From: Rubrivivax gelatinosus | GTDB taxonomy: Bacteria; Pseudomonadota; Gammaproteobacteria; Burkholderiales; Burkholderiaceae_C | Assembly: GCF_004340905.1 (NCBI RefSeq) | Contig: NZ_SLXD01000002.1 | Coordinates: forward strand, 62,001-126,000 | DNA: 64,000 nt | Reading direction: 5' to 3' | Shown here: piece after piece, positions 1 through 9,252 of the stretch | Layout of the letters: each line of letters opens with the position of its first letter | Position numbering within the stretch: the first letter of the stretch is position 1 | The notes under the pieces: generated by a model | Database searches by the model: none | Seen by the model: the letters and a program-made list of their open reading frames with translations, nothing else | Told to the model about the DNA's origin: nothing | Translations under genes and position numbers: made by a program

Positions 1-561
1 CATCAGGCCGATGCCGCCGAAGAGCTTGAAGTTCACCCAGGTGTCGGTGCTGAAGCTGTAGGCCACCCAGATGTTGAGCAGGCCCATCGCGGCGAAGAAA
101 GCGACCCAGGCGAAGTTCAGGCGGTGCCAGACACGCTCGGGCAGCACCATCTGCGCGCCCAGCAGCAGCTTCAGCAGGTTCTTGCCGGCCAGCAGCGGCG
201 CCAGCCACAGCGCGGTGCCCATGGTCCAGTACAGCACGCTGGGCTTCCACTTGATGAAGGTCTCGTTGTGGAACCAGATCGTCAGGCCGCCGAAGACGAC
301 GACCAGCACCAGGCTGATCCACAGCATCGCGTCGATGCGCTTGCCGCGCAGCTTGAGCACCAGCACCTGGGCCAGCGTCGCGAGGATCACGACGACGGTC
401 GCCAGCAGCACCGGCGCCTCCTTCGGGCCGACGACGCCGCCGGAGACGAGCGCACCGAAGTTGGCGGTGGCGAAGTCCGCCGCCCATTCCGGGCGGCCCT
501 CGGCGAGCTTGAAGCAGGCGAAGAAAAGGACGATCGGCAGGAAGTCCAGCAACAGCTTCAT
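1..561 (-). CDS. yciB: YciB/IspZ inner-membrane septation protein (partial)
   Basis: Polytopic inner-membrane protein of the YciB (intracellular septation protein A) family, linked in enterobacteria to cell-envelope synthesis and septation; no enzymatic activity is known. The reading frame starts with MKLLLDFLPIVLFFACFKLAEG, the typical family N-terminus, and then shows hydrophobic segments such as ATVVVILATLAQVLVLKL and WISLVLVVVFGGLTIWFHNET. The conserved FIKWKPSVLYW stretch is present. It is open to base 1 with 187 codons seen; since the family is about 180-205 residues, only the extreme C-terminus is missing. It lies about 100 bases downstream of msrB on the same strand. Confidence 0.9.
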   Translation of the reverse strand, partial: MKLLLDFLPIVLFFACFKLAEGRPEWAADFATANFGALVSGGVVGPKEAPVLLATVVVILATLAQVLVLKLRGKRIDAMLWISLVLVVVFGGLTIWFHNETFIKWKPSVLYWTMGTALWLAPLLAGKNLLKLLLGAQMVLPERVWHRLNFAWVAFFAAMGLLNIWVAYSFSTDTWVNFKLFGGIGLM

Positions 562-658
562 GCGAGGCGAGGGGAGCGGTTCATGGGGCGATTGTGCCGG
601 CTGCCTCGGGTGGGCTGCGGCGAAGCCGTGGCGGCGGCGGGCCGATACGGGCCGGGGT

Positions 659-1105
659 TCACTCGGCCTCGGGCTTGAAGTCGATCGCCGCGGAGTTGAT
701 GCAGTAGCGCTGGCCGGTCGGCGCCGGGCCGTCCTCGAAGACGTGGCCCAGGTGGGTGCCGCAGCGGCGGCAGCGCACCTCGACCCGCACCATGCCGTGG
801 CTGGTGTCGCGCACCTCCTCGATGACGTCGGCCTCCAGCGGCTGCCAGTAGCTCGGCCAGCCGCAGCCGGCGTCGAACTTCGTCTCGCTGGAGAACAGCG
901 GTGCGCCGCAGCCCACGCAGTCGTAGCGGCCGCGGCCCGTGTGGTCCCAGTACCGGCCGGTGAAGGGCCGCTCGGTGGCCGCGTGGCGCGCCACCTGGTA
1001 CTGCATCGGGTCGAGCTGGGCGCGCCATTCGGCGTCGCTCTTGCGGACCTCGTAGCGCGGGTCGTCGTGCGGGTGGACGGCGGGTTTCTTGTCGAACAGG
1101 CTCAT
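659..1105 (-). CDS. msrB: Peptide-methionine (R)-S-oxide reductase MsrB
   Basis: Cytoplasmic repair enzyme that reduces the R epimer of methionine sulfoxide in proteins, using thioredoxin. It has 148 residues, the usual size of a stand-alone MsrB. The zinc site is the two pairs C63/C66 (CVGC) and C112/C115 (CRRC). The catalytic cysteine is C135 in the RYCINS motif, and GCGWPSYW around C81 provides the usual substrate-pocket residues. The start ATG overlaps the last codon of selO by 4 bases, so the two are probably translationally coupled and share an oxidative-stress role. Confidence 0.96.
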   Translation of the reverse strand: MSLFDKKPAVHPHDDPRYEVRKSDAEWRAQLDPMQYQVARHAATERPFTGRYWDHTGRGRYDCVGCGAPLFSSETKFDAGCGWPSYWQPLEADVIEEVRDTSHGMVRVEVRCRRCGTHLGHVFEDGPAPTGQRYCINSAAIDFKPEAE

Positions 1106-2586
1106 GACGAACAGGAGACCTCGAGCTGGCGTGCCCAGTCGGGCGGGAAACCGGCGAGCGCCTCGTGTTCGGGCCGCTCGTCGAACGGATGCTGCAGCGC
1201 GGCCAGCAGCCGCGAGACCTCGCCGAAGTCGCCGGCCTCGGCCTGGCGGATCGCGGTCTCGGCGAGGTGGTTGCGCAGCACGAGCTTGGGGTTGGTGCGC
1301 TGCATGCGGACCCGGCGCTCGGCGTCCACGCTGGCCTCGGCGCGCAGGCGCTCGGCGTAACGCAGCGCCCAGGCGTCGAAGGCCTCGCGGTCGAGGAACA
1401 GGTCGCGCAGCGCGTCGTGCGTTGCGCCGGGCGTGCTGTCGAAACGCGCCAGGCGGCGGAAGGTGATCGTGTAGTCGGCACCGTCGGCGGCCATGCGGCG
1501 CAGCAGGTCGTCGACCAGCGCACCGTCTTCGGGGCGCTCGTCGTGCAGGCCGAGCTTGGCGCGCATCGCCGTCTGCAGCGCGACCAGGAACTCGCTCTTG
1601 TAGGGCTCCAGCGCGGCCACCGCGGCGTCGGGGTCGCCGATCAGCGGCAGCAGCGCCTGGGCCAGCGCGTGCAGGTTCCAGAACGCGACGTTGGGCTGGC
1701 GCGCATAGGCGTAGCGGCCCTGGTGGTCGGAATGGTTGCAGACGTGGCCGGGGTCGAAGGCGTCAAGGAAACCGAAGGGTCCGTAGTCGATCGTCAGCCC
1801 CAGCAGCGACATGTTGTCGGTGTTCATGACGCCGTGGCAGAAGCCGACGGCCTGCCACTGGGCGACCAGCCGCGCGGTGCGCCGCGCGACTTCCTCGAGC
1901 AGCGCGGCGTAGCGGTTGGCAGCCTCGGCCTGCGCCGGGAAGTAACGCTCGATCGTTTCGTCGGCCAGCCGGCGCAGCGCCGCCTCGTCGGCCGCGGTGT
2001 GGGCGAAGTGTTCGAAGTGGCCGAAGCGCAGGAAACTGGGCGCCCCGCGCGTGACGACGGCGGCGGTCTCGTAGCGTTCGCGCCGCACCGGCAGCGGCGA
2101 GCCGACCAGCGCCAGCGCACGTGTCGTCGGGATGCCCAGCGCGTGCATCGCCTCGGAGCACAGGTACTCGCGGATCGACGAACGCAGCACCGCGCGGCCG
2201 TCGCCCATGCGCGAGTAGGGCGTGAGGCCGCTGCCCTTGAGCTGCAGCTCCAGCGGCCCGAGCGGCGTGTCGGCCTCGCCGAGCAGCAGCGCGCGGCCGT
2301 CTCCCAGCTGCCCGGCCCAGACGCCGAACTGGTGGCCCGAATACACCGTGGCCAGCGTGCCGCCGGCCGGCTGGGCGTTGCCGGCCAGCAGCGCCAGCGC
2401 CTCGTCGTGCTGCAGCCAGTCCCACCAGCCGAGTTCACGCGCGAAAGCCTCGTTGCGCGCCACCCAGTGCGCCTCGGGCACCGGCTGCGGCGGCTGGACG
2501 ACGGCCAGCGGCGCGCCGGCGCGGCGCACGAAACCGTCCTCGCGCCAGCGAGGCGCGGCGGGCGGGAGTGCTTGGGAGGGATGCAT
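1102..2586 (-). CDS. selO: SelO-family protein AMPylator (YdiU)
   Basis: Pseudokinase of the SelO/YdiU family that transfers AMP from ATP to Ser/Thr/Tyr of proteins, many of them in redox homeostasis. The ATG at 2586 gives 494 residues, close to the roughly 480 of E. coli SelO; a longer reading frame upstream adds about 51 residues not seen in the family. Signature stretches are [18 protein letters not shown] near residue 75, the [10 protein letters not shown] loop, and [20 protein letters not shown] with the metal-binding Asn and Asp. The protein ends in VSCSS, the conserved C-terminal cysteine motif that carries selenocysteine in animal orthologues. It overlaps msrB by 4 bases, matching a role in redox stress. 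Confidence 0.94.
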   Translation of the reverse strand: MHPSQALPPAAPRWREDGFVRRAGAPLAVVQPPQPVPEAHWVARNEAFARELGWWDWLQHDEALALLAGNAQPAGGTLATVYSGHQFGVWAGQLGDGRALLLGEADTPLGPLELQLKGSGLTPYSRMGDGRAVLRSSIREYLCSEAMHALGIPTTRALALVGSPLPVRRERYETAAVVTRGAPSFLRFGHFEHFAHTAADEAALRRLADETIERYFPAQAEAANRYAALLEEVARRTARLVAQWQAVGFCHGVMNTDNMSLLGLTIDYGPFGFLDAFDPGHVCNHSDHQGRYAYARQPNVAFWNLHALAQALLPLIGDPDAAVAALEPYKSEFLVALQTAMRAKLGLHDERPEDGALVDDLLRRMAADGADYTITFRRLARFDSTPGATHDALRDLFLDREAFDAWALRYAERLRAEASVDAERRVRMQRTNPKLVLRNHLAETAIRQAEAGDFGEVSRLLAALQHPFDERPEHEALAGFPPDWARQLEVSCSS

Positions 2587-2752
2587 CGTGCCATTGTCCG
2601 TAGCGGCATCGCGCCGCGTGCGATCAGGGCTTTGCCACGGTCGCGCGGGGGCTGTCCCGCGGGTTACTCGGCGGACGGGACATCCCTGAGCGAGAGGCGG
2701 CGCAGCGGCGCTTAAGGTGCAGCGGCCGTCAGACACCACGAGGAGACGTCAG

Positions 2753-3983
2753 ATGCGCTTGCGCCTTCCGGGGCCCCGCTGGCCCGCCGCCGTGTTCGCC
2801 GTTGCCGCCGCCGGCGCATTCGCCCAGGCCGGCACCGTGCGGGTCGCCTTCATCGACCCCTTGTCCGGGCCATTCGCCAACGTGGGCCAGAACCAGCTCA
2901 AGAGCTGGCAGTTCGTCGCCGACCAGATGAGCCAGGGCGGCAAGTCGGGGCCGAAGTTCGAGTTCGTGCCCTTCGACAACAAGGGCTCGCCGCAGGAGAG
3001 CCTGAACGCACTGAAGGCGGCCATCGACCAGGGCATCCGCTACGTCGTGCAGGGCAACGGCTCGGGTGCGGCGGCGGCCATTGCCGACGGCATCGAGAAG
3101 CACAACGCGCGCAACCCGGGGCGCGAACTGCTCTACCTGAACTATGCCGCCGTCGACCCGGCGCTGACCAACGAACGCTGCAGCTACTGGCACTTCCGCC
3201 TCGACGCCGACACCTCGATGAAGATGGAGGCGCTGACGAGCTACCTGAAGGACCGCCCGCAGCTGAAGAAGGTCCACCTGATCAACCAGAACTACGCCCA
3301 CGGCGTGCAGGTGGCGCGCCATTTCCGCGAGGCGCTGGCGCGCAAGCGGGCCGACGTGCAGATCGTCGGCGACGACCTGCACCCGATCGGGCAGGTCAAG
3401 GACTTCGCGCCCTATGTCGCCAAGATCAAGGCCTCCGGCGCCGACGCCGTCGTCACCGGCAACTGGGGCCAGGACCTGACGCTGCTGATCCGCGCCGCGC
3501 ACGACGCCGGGCTGGGCGCCGACTTCTACACCTACTACGCCTCGACCAGCGGCGTGCCCACGGCGATGGCCGCGGGCGTCGGCGGCACGGTGCGCATGGT
3601 CGCCTACAGCCACAACGCGCTGCCCGGCGTCGTGACCTTGCAGGACGCGTTCAAGCAGAAGTACGGCGAGGACTGGTACACGCACGCCACCTACAACGGC
3701 ATCGCGATGCTCAGCGAGGGCTTCCGGCGCGCCGCAAGCACCGATCCGGCCAAGGTGGCGCCGGTGCTCGAAGGCCTGCGCTTCGCCGGCTTCCAGGGCG
3801 AGGTTGGAGATGCGCGCCAGCGACCACCAGCTGCAGCAGGCGCTTTACATCTCCGAGTGGCGCAAGGCCGACGCGCGCAACCCGTACTCGGTCGAGAACA
3901 CCGGCTACAACTTCCAGGAGCTCAAGGCACTGGACGCGCAGGTCGCGAGCACGCCGACGACCTGCCGGATGAAGCGGCCCTGA
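2753..3983 (+). pseudogene. Branched-chain amino-acid-type ABC substrate-binding protein, frameshifted
   Basis: Periplasmic solute receptor of the LivK/Peripla_BP_6 family for the importer encoded just downstream. The ATG at 2753 follows AGGAGA at 2741 and opens with a signal peptide (AVFAVAAAGAFA, cleavage near AFA-QA). The mature part reads VRVAFIDPLSGPFANVGQNQ and so on, normal for the family. At 3804-3805 an extra T breaks the frame. Removing it restores VEMRASDHQLQQALYISEWR through NPYSVENTGYNFQELKALDAQ to a TGA at 3983, the expected C-terminus. In the unshifted frame the last 57 or so residues become Arg/Ala-rich noise ending at 4024. This is either a real recent mutation or a sequencing error. 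The substrate cannot be told. Confidence 0.85.
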
Positions 3984-4023
3984 GCGCGCGGCGTGCCGCG
4001 CCCGTTATCGTCACGCCCTCGTG

Positions 4024-5046
4024 ATGGACGCGTCGCACTTCCTCGTATCGCTGCTCAACGGCCTGTCGCTGGGGCTGCTGCTGTTCATGCTGGCGGCCGG
4101 CCTGACGCTGATCTTCAGCCTGATGGGCGTGCTCAACTTCGCCCACGCCAGCTTCTACATGCTGGGGGCCTACGTCGCCTATTCGGTCACCCAGCTCGCC
4201 GGCTTCTGGACGGCGCTGCTGCTGGCGCCGCTGCTCGTGGGCCTGGCCGGCGCGGCGTTCGAGCGCCACGTGCTGCGCCGCGTGCACGCCCACGGCCACG
4301 TGTCGGAACTGCTGGTGACCTTCGGCCTGGCCTACGTCGTGCTGGAACTGGTGCAGCTCGCCTGGGGCCGCCAGGCGCTGGACTTCGGCCCGCCGCCGTC
4401 CTTGCGCGGGCCGCTGTTCACGCTGGTGGACCTGCCGGGATCGCTGTCGCTGGCCTGGGGCGCCGCGCCCGAGGTCTGCCGCAGCGCCGGCGCGGTCTGC
4501 ACGCAGTTCCCGGCCTTCCGCGCCTTCGGCATGGCGGTCGCGCTGGGCATGCTGCTGGCGGTCTGGCTGCTGCTCAGGAAGACCCGCGTGGGGCTCGTCA
4601 TCCAGGCCGCGCTGACGCATCCGCAGATGGTCGAGGCGCTGGGCCACGACGTGCCGCGTGTGTTCATGCTGGTCTTCGGCGGCGGCACGGCCCTGGCGGC
4701 GCTGGCCGGCGTCATCGGTGGCGCGCTGCGCGTCACCGAGCCGGCGATGGCGCAGGCGCTGGGGCCGGTGGTGTTCGCGGTCATCGTCATCGGCGGCATG
4801 GGCTCGCTGGCCGGAGCCTTCGTCGCCTCGCTGCTGCTGGGCGTGCTGGACTCGTTCGCCGTCGGCAGCGACCATTCGCTGGCCGACCTGCTGCGCGTGC
4901 TGCAGTGGCCGGTGACGCCCGAGAGCTTCGGCTGGGCGCTGTGGAGCATCAAGCTGTCGCAGGTGGCGGCGATCCTGCCCTATCTGCTGCTGGTGCTGGT
5001 GCTGGTGCTGCGGCCGCGCGGGCTGCTCGGCCGGCGCGAGGGTTGA
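4024..5046 (+). CDS. livH: Branched-chain amino-acid-type ABC transporter permease LivH
   Basis: First of two inner-membrane permeases of an HAAT-type importer. It has about 340 residues with many hydrophobic segments and the LivH signatures GLTLIFSLMGVLNFAHASFYMLGAY near residue 26 and the C-terminal LRPRGLLG typical of the family. A GTG at 4021 directly precedes the ATG at 4024, so either could be the start; no strong ribosome binding site is visible. It sits between the frameshifted binding-protein gene and livM, in the standard K-H-M-G-F order. Confidence 0.93.
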   Translation: MDASHFLVSLLNGLSLGLLLFMLAAGLTLIFSLMGVLNFAHASFYMLGAYVAYSVTQLAGFWTALLLAPLLVGLAGAAFERHVLRRVHAHGHVSELLVTFGLAYVVLELVQLAWGRQALDFGPPPSLRGPLFTLVDLPGSLSLAWGAAPEVCRSAGAVCTQFPAFRAFGMAVALGMLLAVWLLLRKTRVGLVIQAALTHPQMVEALGHDVPRVFMLVFGGGTALAALAGVIGGALRVTEPAMAQALGPVVFAVIVIGGMGSLAGAFVASLLLGVLDSFAVGSDHSLADLLRVLQWPVTPESFGWALWSIKLSQVAAILPYLLLVLVLVLRPRGLLGRREG

Positions 5047-5048
5047 AC

Positions 5049-6350
5049 GTGCGCGGCCTGCCTCGAGTGGATGCGCGGCTGCGCCCGTCCCGGCCGGCGC
5101 GTCGGCTGCTGGTCTGGGGCGGCTACGCGCTGGTGCTGGCGCTGGCGCCGCTGGCCTTCGACAGCAGCCTGGCGCTGACCGTGCTGTCGCAGATCGGCAT
5201 CACCATCATCGCCTGCCTCGCCTTCAACATGCTGCTGGGGCAGGGAGGCATGCTGAGTTTCGGCCACGCGGTCTATTCCGGTCTGGGCGCGTTCTGCGCG
5301 ATCCACGCGCTGAACCTCGTGGCCGAGGGACGCTGGGCCCTGCCGGTGAGCCTGATCCCGCTGGTGGGTGGTGCCGGCGGACTGGTGTCCGCGGCGCTGC
5401 TCGGCTGGGTGACGACGAAGAAGGCCGGCACGCCGTTCGCGATGATCACGCTGGGCATCGGCGAACTGGTCGCGGCGATGGCGCTGATGTTCCCGGGCTT
5501 CTTCGGTGGCGAGGGCGGCATCAGCGGCAACCGCGTCGTCGGCGCGCCGCTGGCCGGCATCAGCTTCGGGCCGCAATGGCAGGTCTACGCGCTGATCGCG
5601 CTCTACTGTTTCGCCTGCACCGTGGCGATGTACGCCTTCACGCAGACGCCGCTGGGCCGCATGCTCAACGCCGTGCGCGACAACCCCGAGCGTGTCGAGT
5701 TCATCGGCTACAGCACGCGCCGCGTGCGCTACCTGGCTTTCGTCGCATCGGGTTTTTTCATGGGCATCGCCGGCGGCCTGGCGGCGCTGAACTTCGAGAT
5801 CGTCACCGCCGAGGTCGTCGGCTCGGCGCGCTCGGGCGCCTACCTCCTGTTCACCTTCCTGGGCGGTGCCGCCTACTTCTTCGGCCCGATCATCGGCGCG
5901 GTGCTGATGGTGCTGTCGGGCGTGTTGCTGTCGGAGCTGACGCGGGCCTGGCTGCTCTACCTGGGGCTGGTCTTTCTCTTCATGGTGATGGCCGCGCCGG
6001 GGGGCATCGCCAGCCTGGTGGTGGCCAACCTGCGGCTGGCGGCGGCGGGGCGGCTGCGGCCGCTGGCGGCCTCGTACCTGGCGCTGGGCGGGCTGGCGCT
6101 GGCGATGCTGGCGGGCGCCGGTGCCATGGTCGAGATGGTCTACCACCTGCAGCTCGAGGCCGCCAGCGGGCCGACGACGAGATTCGCCGGGCTGACGCTG
6201 GACGCGGGCTCGGCCGATGCCTGGGTCGGCTCGGGGCTGCTGCTGCTGAGCGCCGCGGCCTTGTTCGAACTTGCGCGCCGCCGACTGGCCGTGCAGTGGG
6301 ACGCCGCGCAGCGCGCGATCGAGGCCCAGGCGCAGGAGGCCGCGAGGTGA
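5049..6350 (+). CDS. livM: Branched-chain amino-acid-type ABC transporter permease LivM, C-terminally extended
   Basis: Second permease of the importer. The open frame extends far upstream through livH, but the real gene most likely begins at GTG 5049, two bases after the livH stop; this gives 433 residues. Family motifs are NMLLGQGGMLSFGHAVYSGLGAF near residue 60 and the ATPase-coupling loop GRMLNAVRDNPERVEFIGY. Typical LivM proteins end soon after the VMAAPGGIASL region. Here a further 100 or so residues follow, with two hydrophobic segments (YLALGGLALAMLAGAGAMVEMV and GSGLLLLSAAALFEL) and a charged tail. It overlaps livG by 4 bases. Confidence 0.92.
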   Translation: MRGLPRVDARLRPSRPARRLLVWGGYALVLALAPLAFDSSLALTVLSQIGITIIACLAFNMLLGQGGMLSFGHAVYSGLGAFCAIHALNLVAEGRWALPVSLIPLVGGAGGLVSAALLGWVTTKKAGTPFAMITLGIGELVAAMALMFPGFFGGEGGISGNRVVGAPLAGISFGPQWQVYALIALYCFACTVAMYAFTQTPLGRMLNAVRDNPERVEFIGYSTRRVRYLAFVASGFFMGIAGGLAALNFEIVTAEVVGSARSGAYLLFTFLGGAAYFFGPIIGAVLMVLSGVLLSELTRAWLLYLGLVFLFMVMAAPGGIASLVVANLRLAAAGRLRPLAASYLALGGLALAMLAGAGAMVEMVYHLQLEAASGPTTRFAGLTLDAGSADAWVGSGLLLLSAAALFELARRRLAVQWDAAQRAIEAQAQEAAR

Positions 6351-7129
6351 CCCCCGCCCTGGAGCTGCGTGCGCTGCACAAACGTTTCGGCCGCACCGAG
6401 ATCATCCGCGGCGCCAGCCTGGCGGTCGCACCCGGTGAACGGGTCGCGATCATCGGCCCCAACGGCGCCGGCAAGAGCACGCTGTTCAACCTCATCAGCG
6501 GGCGCCTGGCGCCGAGTTCGGGCGAGATCCTGCTCGGCGGCCAGCCCATCCACGGCCTGCCGCCCTACGAGATCAACCGCCGCGGCCTGGCGCGCAGCTT
6601 CCAGGTCAGCCATCTGTTCCCGCGCCTGTCGGCGTTCGAGAACCTGCGCTGCGCGCTGCTGTGGAGCCTGGGCTACCGCTATGCATTCTGGAAGTTCCTC
6701 GGCCGGCTGCACGACGCCAACGACAGAGCCGACGAGTTGCTGCGCATGCTGCAGCTCGAACGCCGCCGAGACGTGCCGGCGATGCAGCTGAGCTACGCCG
6801 AGCAGCGTGCGCTGGAGATCGGCATCACGATCGCCGGCGGCGCTGCGGTGGTGCTGCTCGACGAACCGACCGCCGGCATGAGCCGCAGCGAGACCGCGCA
6901 CTTCGTCGACCTGATCCGCCGTGTCACCGAGGGCCGCACGCTGCTGACGGTGGAACACGACATGGGCGTGGTGTTCGGGCTGGCCGACCGCATCGCCGTG
7001 CTGGTGCACGGCGAGGTCATCGCCTTCGACACGCCGGCGGCGGTGCGCGCCGATGCCCGCGTTCGCGAGGCCTACCTCGGCCCGGTGCTCGCCGCCGAAG
7101 ACGCCTGCGGAGACGGCGCGGCATGCTGA
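6347..7129 (+). CDS. livG: Branched-chain amino-acid-type ABC transporter ATPase LivG
   Basis: Cytoplasmic ATPase of the importer, 260 residues, starting at GTG 6347 in a GTGA overlap with the livM stop. Walker A is GPNGAGKST (37-45), the Q-loop glutamine is in SFQVSHLF near 86, and Walker B is VVLLDEPTAG near 168-176 with the H-loop in LLTVEHDMG. The ABC signature reads LSYAEQ rather than the usual LSYGEQ or LSGGQ; this Ala variant may be normal for the subfamily. The 3' end overlaps livF by 7 bases. Confidence 0.94.
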   Translation: MTPALELRALHKRFGRTEIIRGASLAVAPGERVAIIGPNGAGKSTLFNLISGRLAPSSGEILLGGQPIHGLPPYEINRRGLARSFQVSHLFPRLSAFENLRCALLWSLGYRYAFWKFLGRLHDANDRADELLRMLQLERRRDVPAMQLSYAEQRALEIGITIAGGAAVVLLDEPTAGMSRSETAHFVDLIRRVTEGRTLLTVEHDMGVVFGLADRIAVLVHGEVIAFDTPAAVRADARVREAYLGPVLAAEDACGDGAAC

Positions 7130-7818
7130 GCCTCGACGAACTGCACGCCTTCTATGGCCAGAGCCACGTGCTGCACGGCGTGAGCTTCGAGGTCGGCGAC
7201 GGCGAGATCGTCGCCCTGCTGGGGCGCAACGGATCCGGCCGATCGACGACAGTCAAGGCGGTGATGGGGCTGGTCGCCGCACGCGGCTCGGTGCGCTGGC
7301 GCGGCCGGGAACTGGTGGGCCTCAGCCCGTTCCAGATCGCCCACGCCGGGCTGGGCTACGTGCCGGAAAGCCGCGACGTATTCCCCGGCCTGACGGTGCA
7401 TCAGAACCTGCTGCTGGGCGAAAAACGCGGCCGGCGCACGCCGCGCTGGCACGCCGAGGACCTCTACGCCTTGTTCCCGCGCCTGAAGGAGCGTGAGCAC
7501 ACCGCCGCCGGCGTGTTGTCGGGCGGCGAGCAGCAGATGCTGACGCTGGCGCGCACCCTGATGGGCGACCCGGATCTGGTGATGATCGACGAGCCCACGG
7601 AAGGCCTGGCGCCCCGGATCGTCGAGCAGGTGGCGGCGCTGCTGCACGAGTTGCGCCGCCGCGGCGTCTCGGTGCTGCTCGTCGAGCAGAAGCTGACGAT
7701 CGCGCTCGACGTCGCCGACCGCTGCCTCCTGATGGGCCATGGGCGCATCGTCTTCGACGGCACGCCGGCGGCATTGCGCGCCACCCCGGCCCTGCGCCGG
7801 GAGTGGCTGGAGGTCTAG
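7123..7818 (+). CDS. livF: Branched-chain amino-acid-type ABC transporter ATPase LivF, Walker A Lys replaced by Arg
   Basis: Second ATPase of the importer, 231 residues, the normal LivF length. Signature LSGGEQQ, Walker B LVMIDEPTEGL and the H-loop region are intact. The Walker A motif reads GRNGSGRST at residues 34-42, with Arg40 (codon CGA, bases 7240-7242) where the family has the ATP-phosphate-binding Lys. Together with the frameshift in the binding-protein gene this suggests the transporter may be inactive or that the region contains errors. It ends 13 bases before the convergent ubiM-like gene. Confidence 0.92.
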   Translation: MLSLDELHAFYGQSHVLHGVSFEVGDGEIVALLGRNGSGRSTTVKAVMGLVAARGSVRWRGRELVGLSPFQIAHAGLGYVPESRDVFPGLTVHQNLLLGEKRGRRTPRWHAEDLYALFPRLKEREHTAAGVLSGGEQQMLTLARTLMGDPDLVMIDEPTEGLAPRIVEQVAALLHELRRRGVSVLLVEQKLTIALDVADRCLLMGHGRIVFDGTPAALRATPALRREWLEV

Positions 7819-7831
7819 CGACGCCCCCGTC

Positions 7832-9034
7832 TCAGGCCGATGCCGAGCGCCGCACGCCCCCGGTGAGCTGGCGCGCGATCAGCGTGCGCAGCGGCGCCGC
7901 GACGCTGGCCGCCTTCAGCACCGCACCACGCACCAGCTTGGCCGGCGGCGTGTCGTCGGTGAACAGGCGCACGATGGCGTTGGTGCCGAGGTAGATCGGC
8001 AGCGTGCGCATGCGGTGCTCGCGCTCGTAGGCCGCCAGTACCGCGGCGTCGCCCAGGTCGCGGCGGTCTCGCGCGGCGCGCGCCAGTTCACGCGCCAGCA
8101 CCTCGACGCCGTAGAGGCCGAAGTTGTAGCCGTGCGCGGTGACCGGGTGCATGCCGACCGCGGCGTCGCCGACGAGCGCGAAACGCGGGCCGGCGAAACG
8201 TGTCGCATAGGCCGCGACCAGCGGGTAGGCGTGGCGCGGCGCGGCGACGTCCATGCGGCCCAGGCGGCGGTCGAAATGCTCCTCGACACGCAGCGCGAAG
8301 GCTTCGTCCGACAGCGCCATCCACTCCGGCGCCTGGTCGCTCTTCAGCGTCACGACGGCCGAACTCTGGCGCCCGGCCATCGGCAGGATGGCCAGCGTGT
8401 TGCCGTAGCGGAAGCACTCGTGCGCGGTGTTTTCGTGGTCTTCCTCGTGGCGCATGCGCACGACGATGCAGGTGCGGCCGAAGTCCAGCAGGTGCGCGCC
8501 GATGCCGCCCAGGCGCCGCGTCGTCGAGAAGCGGCTGTCGGCGGCGACGACCAGCGGCGCGCGCCAGGCGCGGCCGTCGGCCAGACGCACGGTTGCGGCC
8601 TGTTCGTCGCGCTGCAGCGCGGTGACCTTCGCGTCGCCGACGATCTCGACACCCGGCGTGGCGGCGGCCGCGGCGTAGGCTGCTTCACGCAGGCGATGGT
8701 TGGGCACCAGGAAACCCAGCGCCTCGTGGCCGTCGGCCTGGCCATCGAAGGGCAGCACCAGCGGCGACGCGCCGTTGCGCACCAGCGCGCGCTTCAGCGG
8801 CGCGATCTCGTCGGCCGGCAGGCGGTCCCAGTGGCCCAGGCGCTCGAGGATGGCGCGAGCGCGGTGCGTCAGCGCGATGTCACGGCCGTCTTCCGGCGGC
8901 GCGACCAGCGACTCGGCGCTGTTCTGTTCGAGCACGGTGCTACGCAGGCCGGCCTGCGCGAGCGCCGCCGCCAGCGCCAGGCCCGCGGGGCCGGCGCCGA
9001 CGATGGCGACGTCGGTGGTGTGGAGGTCGTTCAC
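7832..9034 (-). CDS. ubiM: FAD-dependent ubiquinone hydroxylase, UbiM-like (UbiH/UbiF family)
   Basis: Class A flavin monooxygenase of the UbiH/UbiF/VisC family, which hydroxylates the benzoquinone ring during ubiquinone synthesis at the inner face of the membrane. The Rossmann FAD motif VAIVGAGPAGLALAAALAQAG is near the N-terminus. The second FAD motif GDAAVGMHPVTAHGYNFGL resembles UbiM, the broad-specificity member found in some proteobacteria. GTG at 9034 gives 400 residues, the family size; in-frame ATGs at 9097 and 9115 would add a non-conserved, basic extension, so the start is uncertain. It is transcribed away from the fatty-acid operon. Confidence 0.82.
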   Translation of the reverse strand: MNDLHTTDVAIVGAGPAGLALAAALAQAGLRSTVLEQNSAESLVAPPEDGRDIALTHRARAILERLGHWDRLPADEIAPLKRALVRNGASPLVLPFDGQADGHEALGFLVPNHRLREAAYAAAAATPGVEIVGDAKVTALQRDEQAATVRLADGRAWRAPLVVAADSRFSTTRRLGGIGAHLLDFGRTCIVVRMRHEEDHENTAHECFRYGNTLAILPMAGRQSSAVVTLKSDQAPEWMALSDEAFALRVEEHFDRRLGRMDVAAPRHAYPLVAAYATRFAGPRFALVGDAAVGMHPVTAHGYNFGLYGVEVLARELARAARDRRDLGDAAVLAAYEREHRMRTLPIYLGTNAIVRLFTDDTPPAKLVRGAVLKAASVAAPLRTLIARQLTGGVRRSASA

Positions 9035-9174
9035 AGTCGTTTGAGGGGCATCAAGGCCCCGAGTGGCCGGCGCACGATATCGGCGCGTCGCCGTCATGGG
9101 CTTGACTGAAGTCATGCGCGAGGCGGCGCCGGCCTTTGTCGCCGCAGGGACAGCGCGCCCCGAAACCCGGCTCC

Positions 9175-9193
9175 TAGAATGAAACGACCGTTC
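9175..9193 (+). promoter_or_regulatory. Putative -10 element and inverted repeat (possible TetR-type operator) upstream of the acyl-CoA operon
   Basis: TAGAAT at 9175-9180 is a good -10 hexamer. It is followed at once by the inverted repeat AACGACCGTT (9183-9192) inside ATGAAACGACCGTTCGAAAC. TetR-family fatty-acid regulators of betaproteobacteria bind palindromes of the form GAAC-N4-GTTC, which this resembles only loosely. No convincing -35 is seen. A repressor responsive to acyl-CoA would fit the genes downstream, but the assignment is inference. Confidence 0.3.
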
Positions 9194-9252
9194 GAAACCG
9201 AGCCGAACCGAGGCCTTCCCGCCTCGGAAGACGGCCCCCAGAAGGAGACATC

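Noticed and set aside
3993..5048. A long frame continuous with livM upstream, suggesting a 785-residue permease.
   Set aside because: The upstream part lies in another frame over livH, which is a clear family match; a GTG start at 5049 gives a standard LivM N-terminus.
7831..9109. Long plus-strand frames opposite the UbiM-like gene.
   Set aside because: They are antisense shadows; the minus-strand product has complete FAD motifs.
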